A stretch of 64,000 nt of DNA from contig NZ_BMER01000001.1 of the NCBI RefSeq assembly GCF_014636865.1, forward strand, positions 608,718-672,717, given 5' to 3'. Positions 25,591 to 34,630 of the stretch are shown piece by piece. A program made the position numbers and the translations under genes. The notes under the pieces were generated by a model, which worked only from the letters and a program-made list of their open reading frames with translations, did not search any database and had not been told where the DNA came from. The stretch comes from Parapedobacter pyrenivorans. Its GTDB lineage: Bacteria; Bacteroidota; Bacteroidia; Sphingobacteriales; Sphingobacteriaceae. The stretch's first letter is position 1. Each line of letters begins with the position of its first letter.

Positions 25591-27933
25591 ATGAAAAAGC
25601 CGAATCCCTTCATTACGCTATTGTTCACATTTGCGGCATGCACGCAGTCGCTGGTTGCACAACAACCCATCTTGGCTGAAGGACAGCCAGCACAGCTTGA
25701 TATCCGGGCTGCCGGTGAGCATAGCATCCGGATCACGTTGAAACCCATAAGCTTTAAGGCCGATTTCCCGAAAAACCCTGCCATTGATGACATTGCATAT
25801 CCAAAACCGGCAATCAGCCTCACCGAGATTTCAGGAGCAGTCACCAAAAAAATAGGCAATTTGAATGTATCCGTCAGCCCGGATCCCCTTACCGTAACGG
25901 TAACGAATACTACCGGACAGGAAATCCAGAAACTGGTTTTCGATAGCGAGGGACGGTTATCGTTCAACATGGGAGACGAGCAAATATTGGGAATGGGTGA
26001 AGGCGGCCCAAAGCCTGAACGGGGCGCTGACTGGAGAAACGCGACAATCGAATACGACAGAAGGGGGCGTTACCATAAGATGGAACCGCGCTGGCAGAGC
26101 GATACCTATGGCTCACGGAATCCGGTTGCGATGCTTTGGGGAACGCAGGGATGGGGTATCTTTGTGGCTACTCCCTGGGTTGAGGTAGACTTGGAAAGTA
26201 GCGACCAAAACGGGTTTTTCATTCCCTGGAAAGCGCCAACAGACGTGGAACAACCTCAAACACAGCGTAATCAGCATGATCAGAACGGCAAGGGAAGACA
26301 TCCGGTAAAGGATGTGGTCCCCGGCTTATATGACCTGTTCGTGTTTGACGCTCACGAACCGACCCTTTCAATGAAAGACTTTTCAACGATTACCGGTAAA
26401 GCAGCCATGCCGCCCAAATGGGCAATGGGATACATGCAATCACATCGGACCCTCAAGGATGACGATCAGATGATCGGCATTGTCGATACATTCCGCACAC
26501 GGAATATTCCATTGGATGCCGTCATTTACCTGGGTACGGGATTTGCTCCCCGGGGATGGAACGAAAAACAACCTTCCTTTGAGCCAAATCCCGATGTCTT
26601 CAAACGCAAACCCATTGATTTCTTCAATGACATGAAGGATCGGAACGTCAAGGTAGTCCTGCATATGGTCCCTTTTGACCGGGACAAATTGCCGACCTTA
26701 CAGGGAACCATCCCACCGAAACCCAATGAAGTGCTTGACAACTCGCACATCTTCAATTACTGGAACCTCCATGAAAACCTGGTGAATATGGGGACTGCCG
26801 CATTCTGGCCTGATGAAGGCGACTGGTTCAACCTGTTTGAGCGGATAAAACGCCATCAGTTGTATTACCAGGGATCTTTATACACCACGCCTAACGTCCG
26901 TCCCTGGAGCCTTCAACGCAATGGTTTCCCCGGCATTGCCAAGTGGGGCGGATGGGTATGGTCCGGTGATACACAGTCGACCTGGAAAACCCTTGAAGGT
27001 CAAATCGCCGTGGGCATCAACTATTCGTTGAGTATCGGACCTTTCTGGGGTTCGGATATCGGTGGGTTCTATGTCACTTCCGAACGAACTGGAGAAATGT
27101 ATACACGCTGGTTTCAATTTGCAGCTTTCTGTGGCTCTTTCCGCTCACACACCAGAACCTGGCACTTAGGCCTGCCTTGGGGATGGGGGCTGGACGATAT
27201 GGGACCGAAGGAAGACAACGGGAGAAACGAACCTTCCACAGACCCGGATCGCATTATTGCCCAGTCAGAAATGAACAACCCGCTAGTGGAACCCATCGTG
27301 AAAAAGTACGATGAGCTACGGTACCAGTTACTTCCTTATAACTACACACTGGCAGCAGAGGCCCGGAGTGAGGGATTGCCCATGATGCGGGCCATGTGGC
27401 TTTATTATCCGCAAGACGAAAAAGCAACCAGCCTGGGCGACCAATACCTTTGGGGCCGTGATATGCTGATTGCACCGGTCTATAAAAAGGGAGCAACCCA
27501 ACGGGAAGTCTATCTGCCCGAAGGCGAGTGGTACGACTGGTGGACCAACAAAAAAGAAACCGGAAAACGGACCGTTTCCCGCACAGTGGATTTGGCTACT
27601 ATGCCTATTTACGTACGTGCGGGAGCCATCATTCCGGTTGACCCCATCCGTCAATATGCCACGCAGGAGGTAGCTGGCCCGACGACCATCAAGGTATACC
27701 ATGGCGCAGATGGTGCATTTACGCTCTATGAAGACGATGGTGTGACCCTGGATTACGAAAAAGGGGAATCCACGCAGACTCAGTTTATATGGAATAATGC
27801 CGGCAATAAACTGACCATCAGCCCGGCATCATCCGGCACAGCGAAGGCCAAGACGTTCAAAGTCGAGCTGCTGCCTACAGGAACAATCAAAGAAGTCAAC
27901 TATACGGGAAAACCGGTTGACGTCACGTTTTAA
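25591..27933 (+). CDS. GH31 family alpha-glycosidase, first of three
   Basis: A 780-aa secreted protein with a cleavable signal peptide (SLVAQQ). It has an N-terminal galactose-mutarotase-like beta domain (about 30-255), a TIM barrel (about 270-620) starting PPKWAMGYMQSHRTL, and C-terminal beta domains with PIYVRAGAIIPVDP. Asp408 in FWPDEGDWF sits where the GH31 nucleophile is found, and Asp460 in WSGD fits the acid/base. The motif WPDEGDW differs from the WxDMNE of alpha-glucosidases, so the substrate is probably not a plain alpha-glucan. It shares long identical stretches with the next gene, a tandem duplicate. The real linkage and sugar are unknown. Confidence 0.88.
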   Translation: MKKPNPFITLLFTFAACTQSLVAQQPILAEGQPAQLDIRAAGEHSIRITLKPISFKADFPKNPAIDDIAYPKPAISLTEISGAVTKKIGNLNVSVSPDPLTVTVTNTTGQEIQKLVFDSEGRLSFNMGDEQILGMGEGGPKPERGADWRNATIEYDRRGRYHKMEPRWQSDTYGSRNPVAMLWGTQGWGIFVATPWVEVDLESSDQNGFFIPWKAPTDVEQPQTQRNQHDQNGKGRHPVKDVVPGLYDLFVFDAHEPTLSMKDFSTITGKAAMPPKWAMGYMQSHRTLKDDDQMIGIVDTFRTRNIPLDAVIYLGTGFAPRGWNEKQPSFEPNPDVFKRKPIDFFNDMKDRNVKVVLHMVPFDRDKLPTLQGTIPPKPNEVLDNSHIFNYWNLHENLVNMGTAAFWPDEGDWFNLFERIKRHQLYYQGSLYTTPNVRPWSLQRNGFPGIAKWGGWVWSGDTQSTWKTLEGQIAVGINYSLSIGPFWGSDIGGFYVTSERTGEMYTRWFQFAAFCGSFRSHTRTWHLGLPWGWGLDDMGPKEDNGRNEPSTDPDRIIAQSEMNNPLVEPIVKKYDELRYQLLPYNYTLAAEARSEGLPMMRAMWLYYPQDEKATSLGDQYLWGRDMLIAPVYKKGATQREVYLPEGEWYDWWTNKKETGKRTVSRTVDLATMPIYVRAGAIIPVDPIRQYATQEVAGPTTIKVYHGADGAFTLYEDDGVTLDYEKGESTQTQFIWNNAGNKLTISPASSGTAKAKTFKVELLPTGTIKEVNYTGKPVDVTF

Positions 27934-27999
27934 TGGATACCGGTAACGGTTTCATAATGCGTCAACATTAATGACTTGAAATGCTATCGTATTGAAATC

Positions 28000-30345
28000 A
28001 TGAAAAAAAGAACACTATTCTTCTTAGGTTTGTGCATATCGGCTTTTGTTGCATGCACGACCAGTGGTTCGAAGCTTCAGACGGCTGGTGTACCTGCACA
28101 ACTTGATATCCGTGAAGCAGGGGAAAACAGCCTCCGCATCACACTCAAACCCGTGGACGTCGCCGATATCCCCAAAACGCCTGCAGTTGTTGACCGGCAA
28201 TACCCCGAACCGGCAATAAGCCTTCGGGAAATAACGCAGCCGGTCAACGAACAGATCGGGAATATGCTTGTCGAGGTAACAGGTAATCCACTGTCGGTCG
28301 TTGTCAGCAACAGTAAATCCGGCAGGGTCATCCAACGCCTCATTTTTCTGGAAGACGGCACCTTGTCCTTCCAAAAGGGGGATGCCCCCATTCTTGGTAT
28401 GGGTGAAGGCGGTCCTGAACCGGAAAAGGGCAGTGACTGGCGATCGCTGGAGGTCGAGTATGACCGGCGGGGGCGCTACCACCACATGCAACCGCGTTGG
28501 CAGAGCGATGCCTACGGCTCACGTAATCCGGTGGCCATGTTAATGGGTACCGAGGGTTGGGGGCTCTTTGTGGCAACTCCATGGGTGGAGGTCAATCTGG
28601 AAAACGGCCAGGAAGCTGGCATTTTCGTTCCATGGAAACCGGAGAAAGGGGCAGACCAGCCCCAAACCCATGGCAATCAACGATTAAGGCAAACCAAGGG
28701 ACGACCACCGGCAGACCAGGTGATCCCCGGATTTTATGATCTTTTCGTCTTTGACGCGGAAGACCCAACGGCGGCCATCAAGGACTTTTCCATGATCACC
28801 GGACCAGCAGTAATGCCACCAAAATGGGCATTGGGATACATGCAATCACACCGGACGCTCGATTCCGAAAAGCAGATGATCGGCATCGTGGATACCTTCA
28901 GAACCAAACGAATCCCGTTAGATGCCGTGATCTATCTCGGTACCGGTTTCGTACCCAAGGGCTGGAATACCGAACAACCTTCTTTTGACTATCATCCGGA
29001 CATCTTCAAACGGGGAGGAAAGCCATTCTTCCAGGACATGCATAACCGCCATGTTAAGGTAGGGCTGCATATGGTGCCCTGGGACCGCGACAAATTACCA
29101 ACACTGCATGGTAGCATCCCGGCAGGAGCCGACGAAGAAGTGGATAGTGGACATCTCTTAACTTACTGGAAACAACACGAAGCGTTGGTACACGACGGCA
29201 CTGATTTTTTCTGGCCGGATGAAGGCGATTGGTTTAATCTGCATGAACGGATCAAGCGCCACCAATTGTATTATCAGGGGTCGCTTTATACCACACCAAA
29301 CGTTAGGCCCTGGAGTTTACAGCGGAATGGCTATCCCGGTATCGCCCAATGGGGCGGCTGGGTATGGTCAGGTGATACCGATGCCTCCTGGAAAACGCTC
29401 GAAGCGCAGATTGCCGTGGGTATCAATTACTCGTTAAGTATTGGGCCCTTTTGGGGATCGGATATCGGCGGATTTTACTCCAACAAGGAAAAGACTGGTG
29501 AACTGTATGCGCGGTGGTTCCAATTTGGGGCTTTCTGCGGATCATTCCGATCACACGCAAGGACCTGGAGATTGAGTTTACCATGGGCGTGGGGTTCCGA
29601 CAATGTCGGTGTCCGCGAAAACACCAATGACAACTCTCCGACCGGTAACCCTGAACGGAATATCCTGCTATCCGAGCTCAACAACCCGGCAATCGAACCG
29701 GTTGCCAAACACTATACTGAGCTGCGTTACCAGCTGTTGCCCTACGTCTACACCCTTAGCTGGGAAGCCCGCAACGAGGGACTGCCTTTGATGCGGGCCA
29801 TGTGGCTCCATTACCCCAATGATGAAATTGCCCGGACACTCGGAAACCAATACCTCTGGGGCCGCGACATGCTGATCGCACCAGTGTTCCAGAAAGGAGC
29901 CAAAACGCGGGAAGTTTACCTGCCTGATGGTGTTTGGTATGACTGGTGGACCAACAAAAAGGAAAATGGAAAACAGACCGTCTCACGTGCAGTAGATTTG
30001 GCAACCATGCCGATTTATGTACGCGCCGGAGCCATCATTCCGTTTGATCCGATCCGTCAATATACCATGGAGAACGTAAACGAACCCACCACCATTAAAG
30101 TTTACAGTGGCGATGACGGCCGCTTCACCTTATATGAAGACGATGGCGTGAGTCAGAACTACCTAAAGGGAGAAGCAGCTTTTACGACATTTGCTTGGGA
30201 CGACACGGCTAAAAAACTGACCGTAACCCCTGGTGAAAACAACAGTTACGCTGTCGGTACCCGGACGTTCAAGGTACAATTACTTCCGCAAGGGACCGTT
30301 CGGGAAATCACGTATTCCGGCGCGCCCACGGAACTTACTTTTTAA
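28000..30345 (+). CDS. GH31 family alpha-glycosidase, second of three (lipoprotein)
   Basis: A 781-aa protein. I use the ATG at 28000 (MKKRTLFFLG) because a lipoprotein signal follows, with Cys19 in AFVACTT; an in-frame ATG at 27976 adds eight residues. Domain order is as in the preceding GH31. Catalytic candidates are Asp407 in FWPDEGDWF and Asp459 in WSGDT. Segments such as RIKRHQLYYQGSLYTTPNVR are identical to the first copy, showing a tandem duplication. The change from a cleavable signal peptide to a lipid anchor suggests that one copy is surface- or membrane-tethered and the other soluble. Activity is unassigned beyond GH31 alpha-glycosidase. Confidence 0.88.
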   Translation: MKKRTLFFLGLCISAFVACTTSGSKLQTAGVPAQLDIREAGENSLRITLKPVDVADIPKTPAVVDRQYPEPAISLREITQPVNEQIGNMLVEVTGNPLSVVVSNSKSGRVIQRLIFLEDGTLSFQKGDAPILGMGEGGPEPEKGSDWRSLEVEYDRRGRYHHMQPRWQSDAYGSRNPVAMLMGTEGWGLFVATPWVEVNLENGQEAGIFVPWKPEKGADQPQTHGNQRLRQTKGRPPADQVIPGFYDLFVFDAEDPTAAIKDFSMITGPAVMPPKWALGYMQSHRTLDSEKQMIGIVDTFRTKRIPLDAVIYLGTGFVPKGWNTEQPSFDYHPDIFKRGGKPFFQDMHNRHVKVGLHMVPWDRDKLPTLHGSIPAGADEEVDSGHLLTYWKQHEALVHDGTDFFWPDEGDWFNLHERIKRHQLYYQGSLYTTPNVRPWSLQRNGYPGIAQWGGWVWSGDTDASWKTLEAQIAVGINYSLSIGPFWGSDIGGFYSNKEKTGELYARWFQFGAFCGSFRSHARTWRLSLPWAWGSDNVGVRENTNDNSPTGNPERNILLSELNNPAIEPVAKHYTELRYQLLPYVYTLSWEARNEGLPLMRAMWLHYPNDEIARTLGNQYLWGRDMLIAPVFQKGAKTREVYLPDGVWYDWWTNKKENGKQTVSRAVDLATMPIYVRAGAIIPFDPIRQYTMENVNEPTTIKVYSGDDGRFTLYEDDGVSQNYLKGEAAFTTFAWDDTAKKLTVTPGENNSYAVGTRTFKVQLLPQGTVREITYSGAPTELTF

Positions 30346-30356
30346 TTTAGTTCATC

Positions 30357-32600
30357 ATGAAAATCCTTTGGACGATAACAGCGGTTTTACTATGCAGTGT
30401 AACGGTTTACGGGCAAAGCAGCACCGAAATCCGTTACGGAAAAAGAAAAGCCGAACTTGCTATCTCACAGGTTTCCGACCTCACATTGGAAATCAAATTG
30501 TCTCCGCTTGGAGCTAATGGGGAACCCACGGTATCTCCGCCTTCCGATGTGCTCATCGACTATCCCCGTACCCTACTCTGGCGGGGAACGACCATAGCTG
30601 GCGGCGAAATAACCAAAAAAGCCGGCGCGCTCACTATCCATATCCGCTCATCCCCGCTTTCGGTAAGCATCGAAGATCGGGAGGGAACCGTGATACAGGA
30701 GTTCGCCTGGCCGGATGAAGAGACGGGTGCCACATCTTTCCAGACACCTGCACCTGTTTATGGAATGGGTGAAGGTGGAAGGCTGGATCACCTAGACCGG
30801 AGAGGCTTTCTTCACCCGATGAAGGATGGAAATGCGTCTTATGAGTTGGCTACGCATGGGGCCTACATCGCAGCTCCGATGCTGATCGGACTTAACGGCT
30901 GGTCGCTGTTTTTCCACCACCCCATTAGCAAGGGCAACTTCATTGATATGCGCCATGCAGATGGCAAATTCCTTCCAGCACTAGAAATGCTGGAACAACC
31001 GTTGACGTTCATCGCTACGTGCTGGACCAAGCCTATCGAAATTTTCACGGAATACCGGAAAATAGCTGGAGTAACGCCGTTACCGCCGAAGTGGTCGTTG
31101 GGATACATGCAGTCCCATCGTACCCTTTCGGGCCCCGATGAACTATTTTGGGTGGCCCACAACCTACGTGAGCGTAACCTGCCAACTGATGCGCTCATTT
31201 ATTTGGGAACGGGTTTTACACCCACCGGCTGGAATAACGGCCACGATTCGTTCGACTTCAATCCACTTATATTCCCTAACCCCGAGGGGATTATCGATAG
31301 TTTACAAAACCTCGATTTCAAGGTGGTGCTTCATAACTATGCCCCGCCACGCAACCTCCATGGCGCGTCCATTGACGGTTCCAATCCGACCGATACCGGC
31401 AACATCAACCATTTTTGGAACAGGCATCGTGCAGCCAACAGCCTGGTCGATGCATGGTGGCCTGATGGTGGCGAGGGACTTTCTGCCGAATCCCGCGTCG
31501 CACGGCACAAAATGTACTATCAAGGTCCGTTATACGACAAAGCCAATATCAGGCCTTGGAGCCTGCACAGAACGGGATATAGCGGTGTGAATCGTTACGG
31601 TGGCTGGATTTGGTCCGGAGACCCCAGCAGCCGATGGAAAACCCTCCAAACGCATATTGCGGTTGGCCTCAATCATTCGGTCAGCCTGACACCTTTCTGG
31701 GGTGCAGATATTGCAGCATTCGTTCCCACAAACGAGCTTACCGGCGAACTGTATATCCGATGGTTCCAGTTCGCGGCATTTACCGCTTCGTTTCGGGCCC
31801 ACGGCCGTACCTGGCATCTGCGGCTCCCTTGGGGATGGAACCAGGGTCACGTAGGTCCGCCTGAATCGTCCATCTTCGACAGCGAAAATCGCGATGCCAC
31901 GCTTCAGCACGGATATCCTTATCCCGACGAATTGAGGAATACCTTGATTGAGCCGATTGCTCGCCAATACCTCAATCTACGGTATCAACTGCTTCCGTAC
32001 AATTACTCCATTTTCAAAGAGACGTACGATAGCGGAGTCCCGCCCATGCGAGCGATGTGGGTTGCCTACCCGGACGATCGCCACGTTGCCAATATGGATG
32101 ACCAGTATTTCTGGGGTGACGACCTGCTGGTTGCTCCGGTTTACGAACGTGGACAAACCTCTCGGAATTTATACCTACCACAAGGCAATTGGTACGACTT
32201 CTGGACCAACGAAGTGATAGCGGGCGGACGTTTCATTGCGCGGAAAGTAGATTTGGCAACGTTGCCACTATACGTCCGTGCCGGAGCCATCATTCCGTTC
32301 GATCCGGTCAGGCAATATACCGCCGAAGAAGTGAGCGGCAACACCACCCTGAAGGTATACGGAGGAGCAAATGGGACATTCACCCTGTACGAGGATGATG
32401 GCAACAGCCAGGAATACCTCAAAGGCACCTTCAATCAAACAACGATTACGTGGGATGATGCCAGCCGCACCCTGACCCTGAAGCCGACGCATAGCGACGG
32501 AAAAAAGGTGGCCGACCGGGTATTCACTGTCGAATTGTTTCCGGGAGGTCAGTTCAAGACCATCACGTATAGCGGAAAAGAAGCCAGTTTCAAGTTATAG
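30357..32600 (+). CDS. GH31 family alpha-glycosidase, third of three, divergent
   Basis: A 747-aa secreted protein (signal peptide ending SVTVYGQ). It is recognisably related to the two preceding GH31 proteins (PPKWSLGYMQSHRTLSGPDE, YVRAGAIIPFDPVRQY) but shorter in the N-terminal domain. The nucleophile motif reads WWPDGGEG with Asp370, and the acid/base is Asp422 in WSGDP. The change from PDEGDW to PDGGEG next to the nucleophile implies different substrate binding. It starts 11 bp after the second copy, in the same operon. It may remove a different residue from the same glycan. No specific substrate can be read from the sequence. Confidence 0.86.
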   Translation: MKILWTITAVLLCSVTVYGQSSTEIRYGKRKAELAISQVSDLTLEIKLSPLGANGEPTVSPPSDVLIDYPRTLLWRGTTIAGGEITKKAGALTIHIRSSPLSVSIEDREGTVIQEFAWPDEETGATSFQTPAPVYGMGEGGRLDHLDRRGFLHPMKDGNASYELATHGAYIAAPMLIGLNGWSLFFHHPISKGNFIDMRHADGKFLPALEMLEQPLTFIATCWTKPIEIFTEYRKIAGVTPLPPKWSLGYMQSHRTLSGPDELFWVAHNLRERNLPTDALIYLGTGFTPTGWNNGHDSFDFNPLIFPNPEGIIDSLQNLDFKVVLHNYAPPRNLHGASIDGSNPTDTGNINHFWNRHRAANSLVDAWWPDGGEGLSAESRVARHKMYYQGPLYDKANIRPWSLHRTGYSGVNRYGGWIWSGDPSSRWKTLQTHIAVGLNHSVSLTPFWGADIAAFVPTNELTGELYIRWFQFAAFTASFRAHGRTWHLRLPWGWNQGHVGPPESSIFDSENRDATLQHGYPYPDELRNTLIEPIARQYLNLRYQLLPYNYSIFKETYDSGVPPMRAMWVAYPDDRHVANMDDQYFWGDDLLVAPVYERGQTSRNLYLPQGNWYDFWTNEVIAGGRFIARKVDLATLPLYVRAGAIIPFDPVRQYTAEEVSGNTTLKVYGGANGTFTLYEDDGNSQEYLKGTFNQTTITWDDASRTLTLKPTHSDGKKVADRVFTVELFPGGQFKTITYSGKEASFKL

Positions 32601-32643
32601 GCGATAAAAACATTAGATAAAACAAACAAATACCAACTGTCAA

Positions 32644-33813
32644 ATGAACATCAAGTCCATCAAAACAAAACTATATGTTTGGAAAGGTCCGGTAAAAACA
32701 GCAGATACGATCTTTGCAACACCCGTTAGTTTACTCCCTTTCCAAACCGATGCACAGGCGCCTTACCGCTTTTTCTCTTGGTTGGTTGTGGAAGTGGAAA
32801 CGACCGACGGGCATGTGGGGATTGGCAATGCCGGGTTGTGCCCCGATGTGACCAAACTCATCGTAGACACCAGACTTGCTCCCTTGCTCATCGGCGAATC
32901 GCCACTCCATACCGAGTACCTCTACGAAAAGATGTACCGTTCTACCGTGGCTTACGGTCGGAAAGGTGCCGTGATGGCTGCCATCAGCGCACTGGATATC
33001 GCCCTCTGGGACATCAAGGGGCAGGTGATGCAACAACCGGTGTTCATGTTGCTCGGTGGGCGGACGAAGGAATATATCCCCTCCTACTACAGCAGGCTTT
33101 ATACCCGCAATCTCGACGATCTTCAGGCGGAAGCCTCACATTACAAATCACTGGGATTCAAAGGCATGAAGCTACGCTGTGGCTATCCGCTTACAGACGG
33201 GCTTGCGGGCATGAAGAAAAATGTCGAAATGGTCCGGCTGGTACGCGAAACCGTGGGCGATGATGTCGACGTCATGCTCGAAGCCTATATGGGCTTCAAT
33301 TTTCCTTATGCAAAGCGATTGTTGCAGGAACTCGAACCCTATAACCTACGCTGGGTTGAGGAGCTTCTCCTTCCCGACGAAATCCACCTGTTCAACAAAT
33401 TAAAGCAATATACCGCGATTCCGCTCTCGGGCGGCGAGCATGAGTACGGCCATTTCGGCTTTTATGATCTGGTAAAGGCCGATGCACTTGATATTTTCCA
33501 GTTCGACACTAACCGGGTAGGCGGGTTTACACAAGCACAGAAAATCTGTACCCTTGCGTACAACGAAGGGATAGAAATTATTCCACACGGCGGGCAAATG
33601 CACAACTTACACGTGGTCATGAGCTCCTTTGCCTCGCCGATGGCCGAGTACTTCCCGAAAACCGAAATCGAAGTGGGGAACGAGCTATTCTGGTATATTT
33701 TCAATGGTGAAGCCGTAGCTGAAGACGGGAACCTGCAACTCGACGATAAAAAGCCCGGCATGGGCTTAACCCTGAAAACAACAGATCTCAGAAATTTTAC
33801 CATTATCCAATAA
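32644..33813 (+). CDS. enolase-superfamily sugar-acid dehydratase, L-rhamnonate dehydratase-like
   Basis: A 389-aa cytoplasmic enzyme of the mandelate racemase/muconate lactonising group. A capping domain (1-125) is followed by a barrel with FKGMKLR (Lys176), ligands in WVEE (Glu239/240) and SGGEHEYG (Glu265), and base His315 in IIPHGGQ. The stretches YNLRWVEE, SGGEH and HNLHVVMSSFASPMAEYF resemble L-rhamnonate dehydratase, which turns an aldonate into a 2-keto-3-deoxy acid. The first metal position reads Glu213 (VMLEAYM) where Asp is usual. It is followed after 15 bp by an SDR. The natural substrate could be rhamnonate, lyxonate, fuconate or another acid; context favours a sugar acid imported by the ExuT-like transporter. 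Confidence 0.82.
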   Translation: MNIKSIKTKLYVWKGPVKTADTIFATPVSLLPFQTDAQAPYRFFSWLVVEVETTDGHVGIGNAGLCPDVTKLIVDTRLAPLLIGESPLHTEYLYEKMYRSTVAYGRKGAVMAAISALDIALWDIKGQVMQQPVFMLLGGRTKEYIPSYYSRLYTRNLDDLQAEASHYKSLGFKGMKLRCGYPLTDGLAGMKKNVEMVRLVRETVGDDVDVMLEAYMGFNFPYAKRLLQELEPYNLRWVEELLLPDEIHLFNKLKQYTAIPLSGGEHEYGHFGFYDLVKADALDIFQFDTNRVGGFTQAQKICTLAYNEGIEIIPHGGQMHNLHVVMSSFASPMAEYFPKTEIEVGNELFWYIFNGEAVAEDGNLQLDDKKPGMGLTLKTTDLRNFTIIQ

Positions 33814-33828
33814 CAACGCTTACCATAC

Positions 33829-34605
33829 ATGACACATCCTATTTTAGAACAATTCAAACTCGATGGAAAATCTGCGCTGATATTCGGTGGCAACAGGGGG
33901 CTAGGTCTTGCGATGGCCAATGCCCTGGCTGACGCCGGTGCGAATGTCGCAATTGCCGCCCGCGATACAGCAACCAACCTGAAATCCGCGGAATCAATCA
34001 GCAGCAATTATCAGGTCGACTGCATTGGCCTTACCTGCGACGTATCCCACGAAGCGCAGATTGTATCCACCGTCCAAAATACTGTCGAGCAATTTGGCAA
34101 AATAGATATCCTCATCAATTCCGCAGGCATCAATATCCGCGGTCGGATTGAGGAGCTTTCATTTGCGGATTTCCAAAAAGTACAACAGGTAAACGTCAAT
34201 GGCGCATGGATTGCTTGCCGGGAAGTCGTGCCCCACATGAAGAAAAATGGTTACGGAAGGATCATTAATGTTGGTTCCATGCTTTCGCTGACCGCAATCC
34301 CAGAACGGACACCTTATGCGACAAGTAAAGGTGCAATCCTTCAACTTACGCGTTCACTTGCTATCGAGCTGGCGGAAGACCAAATCAATGTGAATGCACT
34401 GCTACCTGGCCCGTTCGCTACCGAGCTTAACCTGCCCCTGTTGGAAGACCCGGAAAAATACCAAGCCTTCATCTCCAAGATTCCCATGAAGCGATGGGCA
34501 CAACCCGAGGAAATTGGCGGGATTGCCCTGTATCTTGCCAGTCCGGCATCTGGTTTTGTCACTGGAGCAGGATTTGCCATCGATGGCGGTTGGATTGCAC
34601 AATAA
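33829..34605 (+). CDS. SDR-family oxidoreductase, putative 2-keto-3-deoxy-sugar-acid dehydrogenase
   Basis: A 258-aa classical short-chain dehydrogenase. The cofactor loop is GGNRGLG (20-26), followed by NSAG (97-100), Ser150, Tyr163 and Lys167 in YATSK, and the C-terminal GFVTGAGFAIDGG motif. It oxidises or reduces a hydroxyl with NAD(P). It stands between a rhamnonate-dehydratase-like enzyme and a FAH-family enzyme. That is the order seen in the diketo-hydrolase variant of L-fucose/L-rhamnose oxidation, where an SDR oxidises the 2-keto-3-deoxy acid at C4. That role is inferred from context. A simple gluconate-5-dehydrogenase-like activity is the main alternative. Confidence 0.85.
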   Translation: MTHPILEQFKLDGKSALIFGGNRGLGLAMANALADAGANVAIAARDTATNLKSAESISSNYQVDCIGLTCDVSHEAQIVSTVQNTVEQFGKIDILINSAGINIRGRIEELSFADFQKVQQVNVNGAWIACREVVPHMKKNGYGRIINVGSMLSLTAIPERTPYATSKGAILQLTRSLAIELAEDQINVNALLPGPFATELNLPLLEDPEKYQAFISKIPMKRWAQPEEIGGIALYLASPASGFVTGAGFAIDGGWIAQ

Positions 34606-34630
34606 GTTAACCCACAAACGATTACTCGAC

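Noticed and set aside
34514-34630. Longer FAH/AraD1 gene overlapping the SDR
   Set aside because: The added residues read the SDR coding sequence in another frame; family homology starts at the ATG at 34631.
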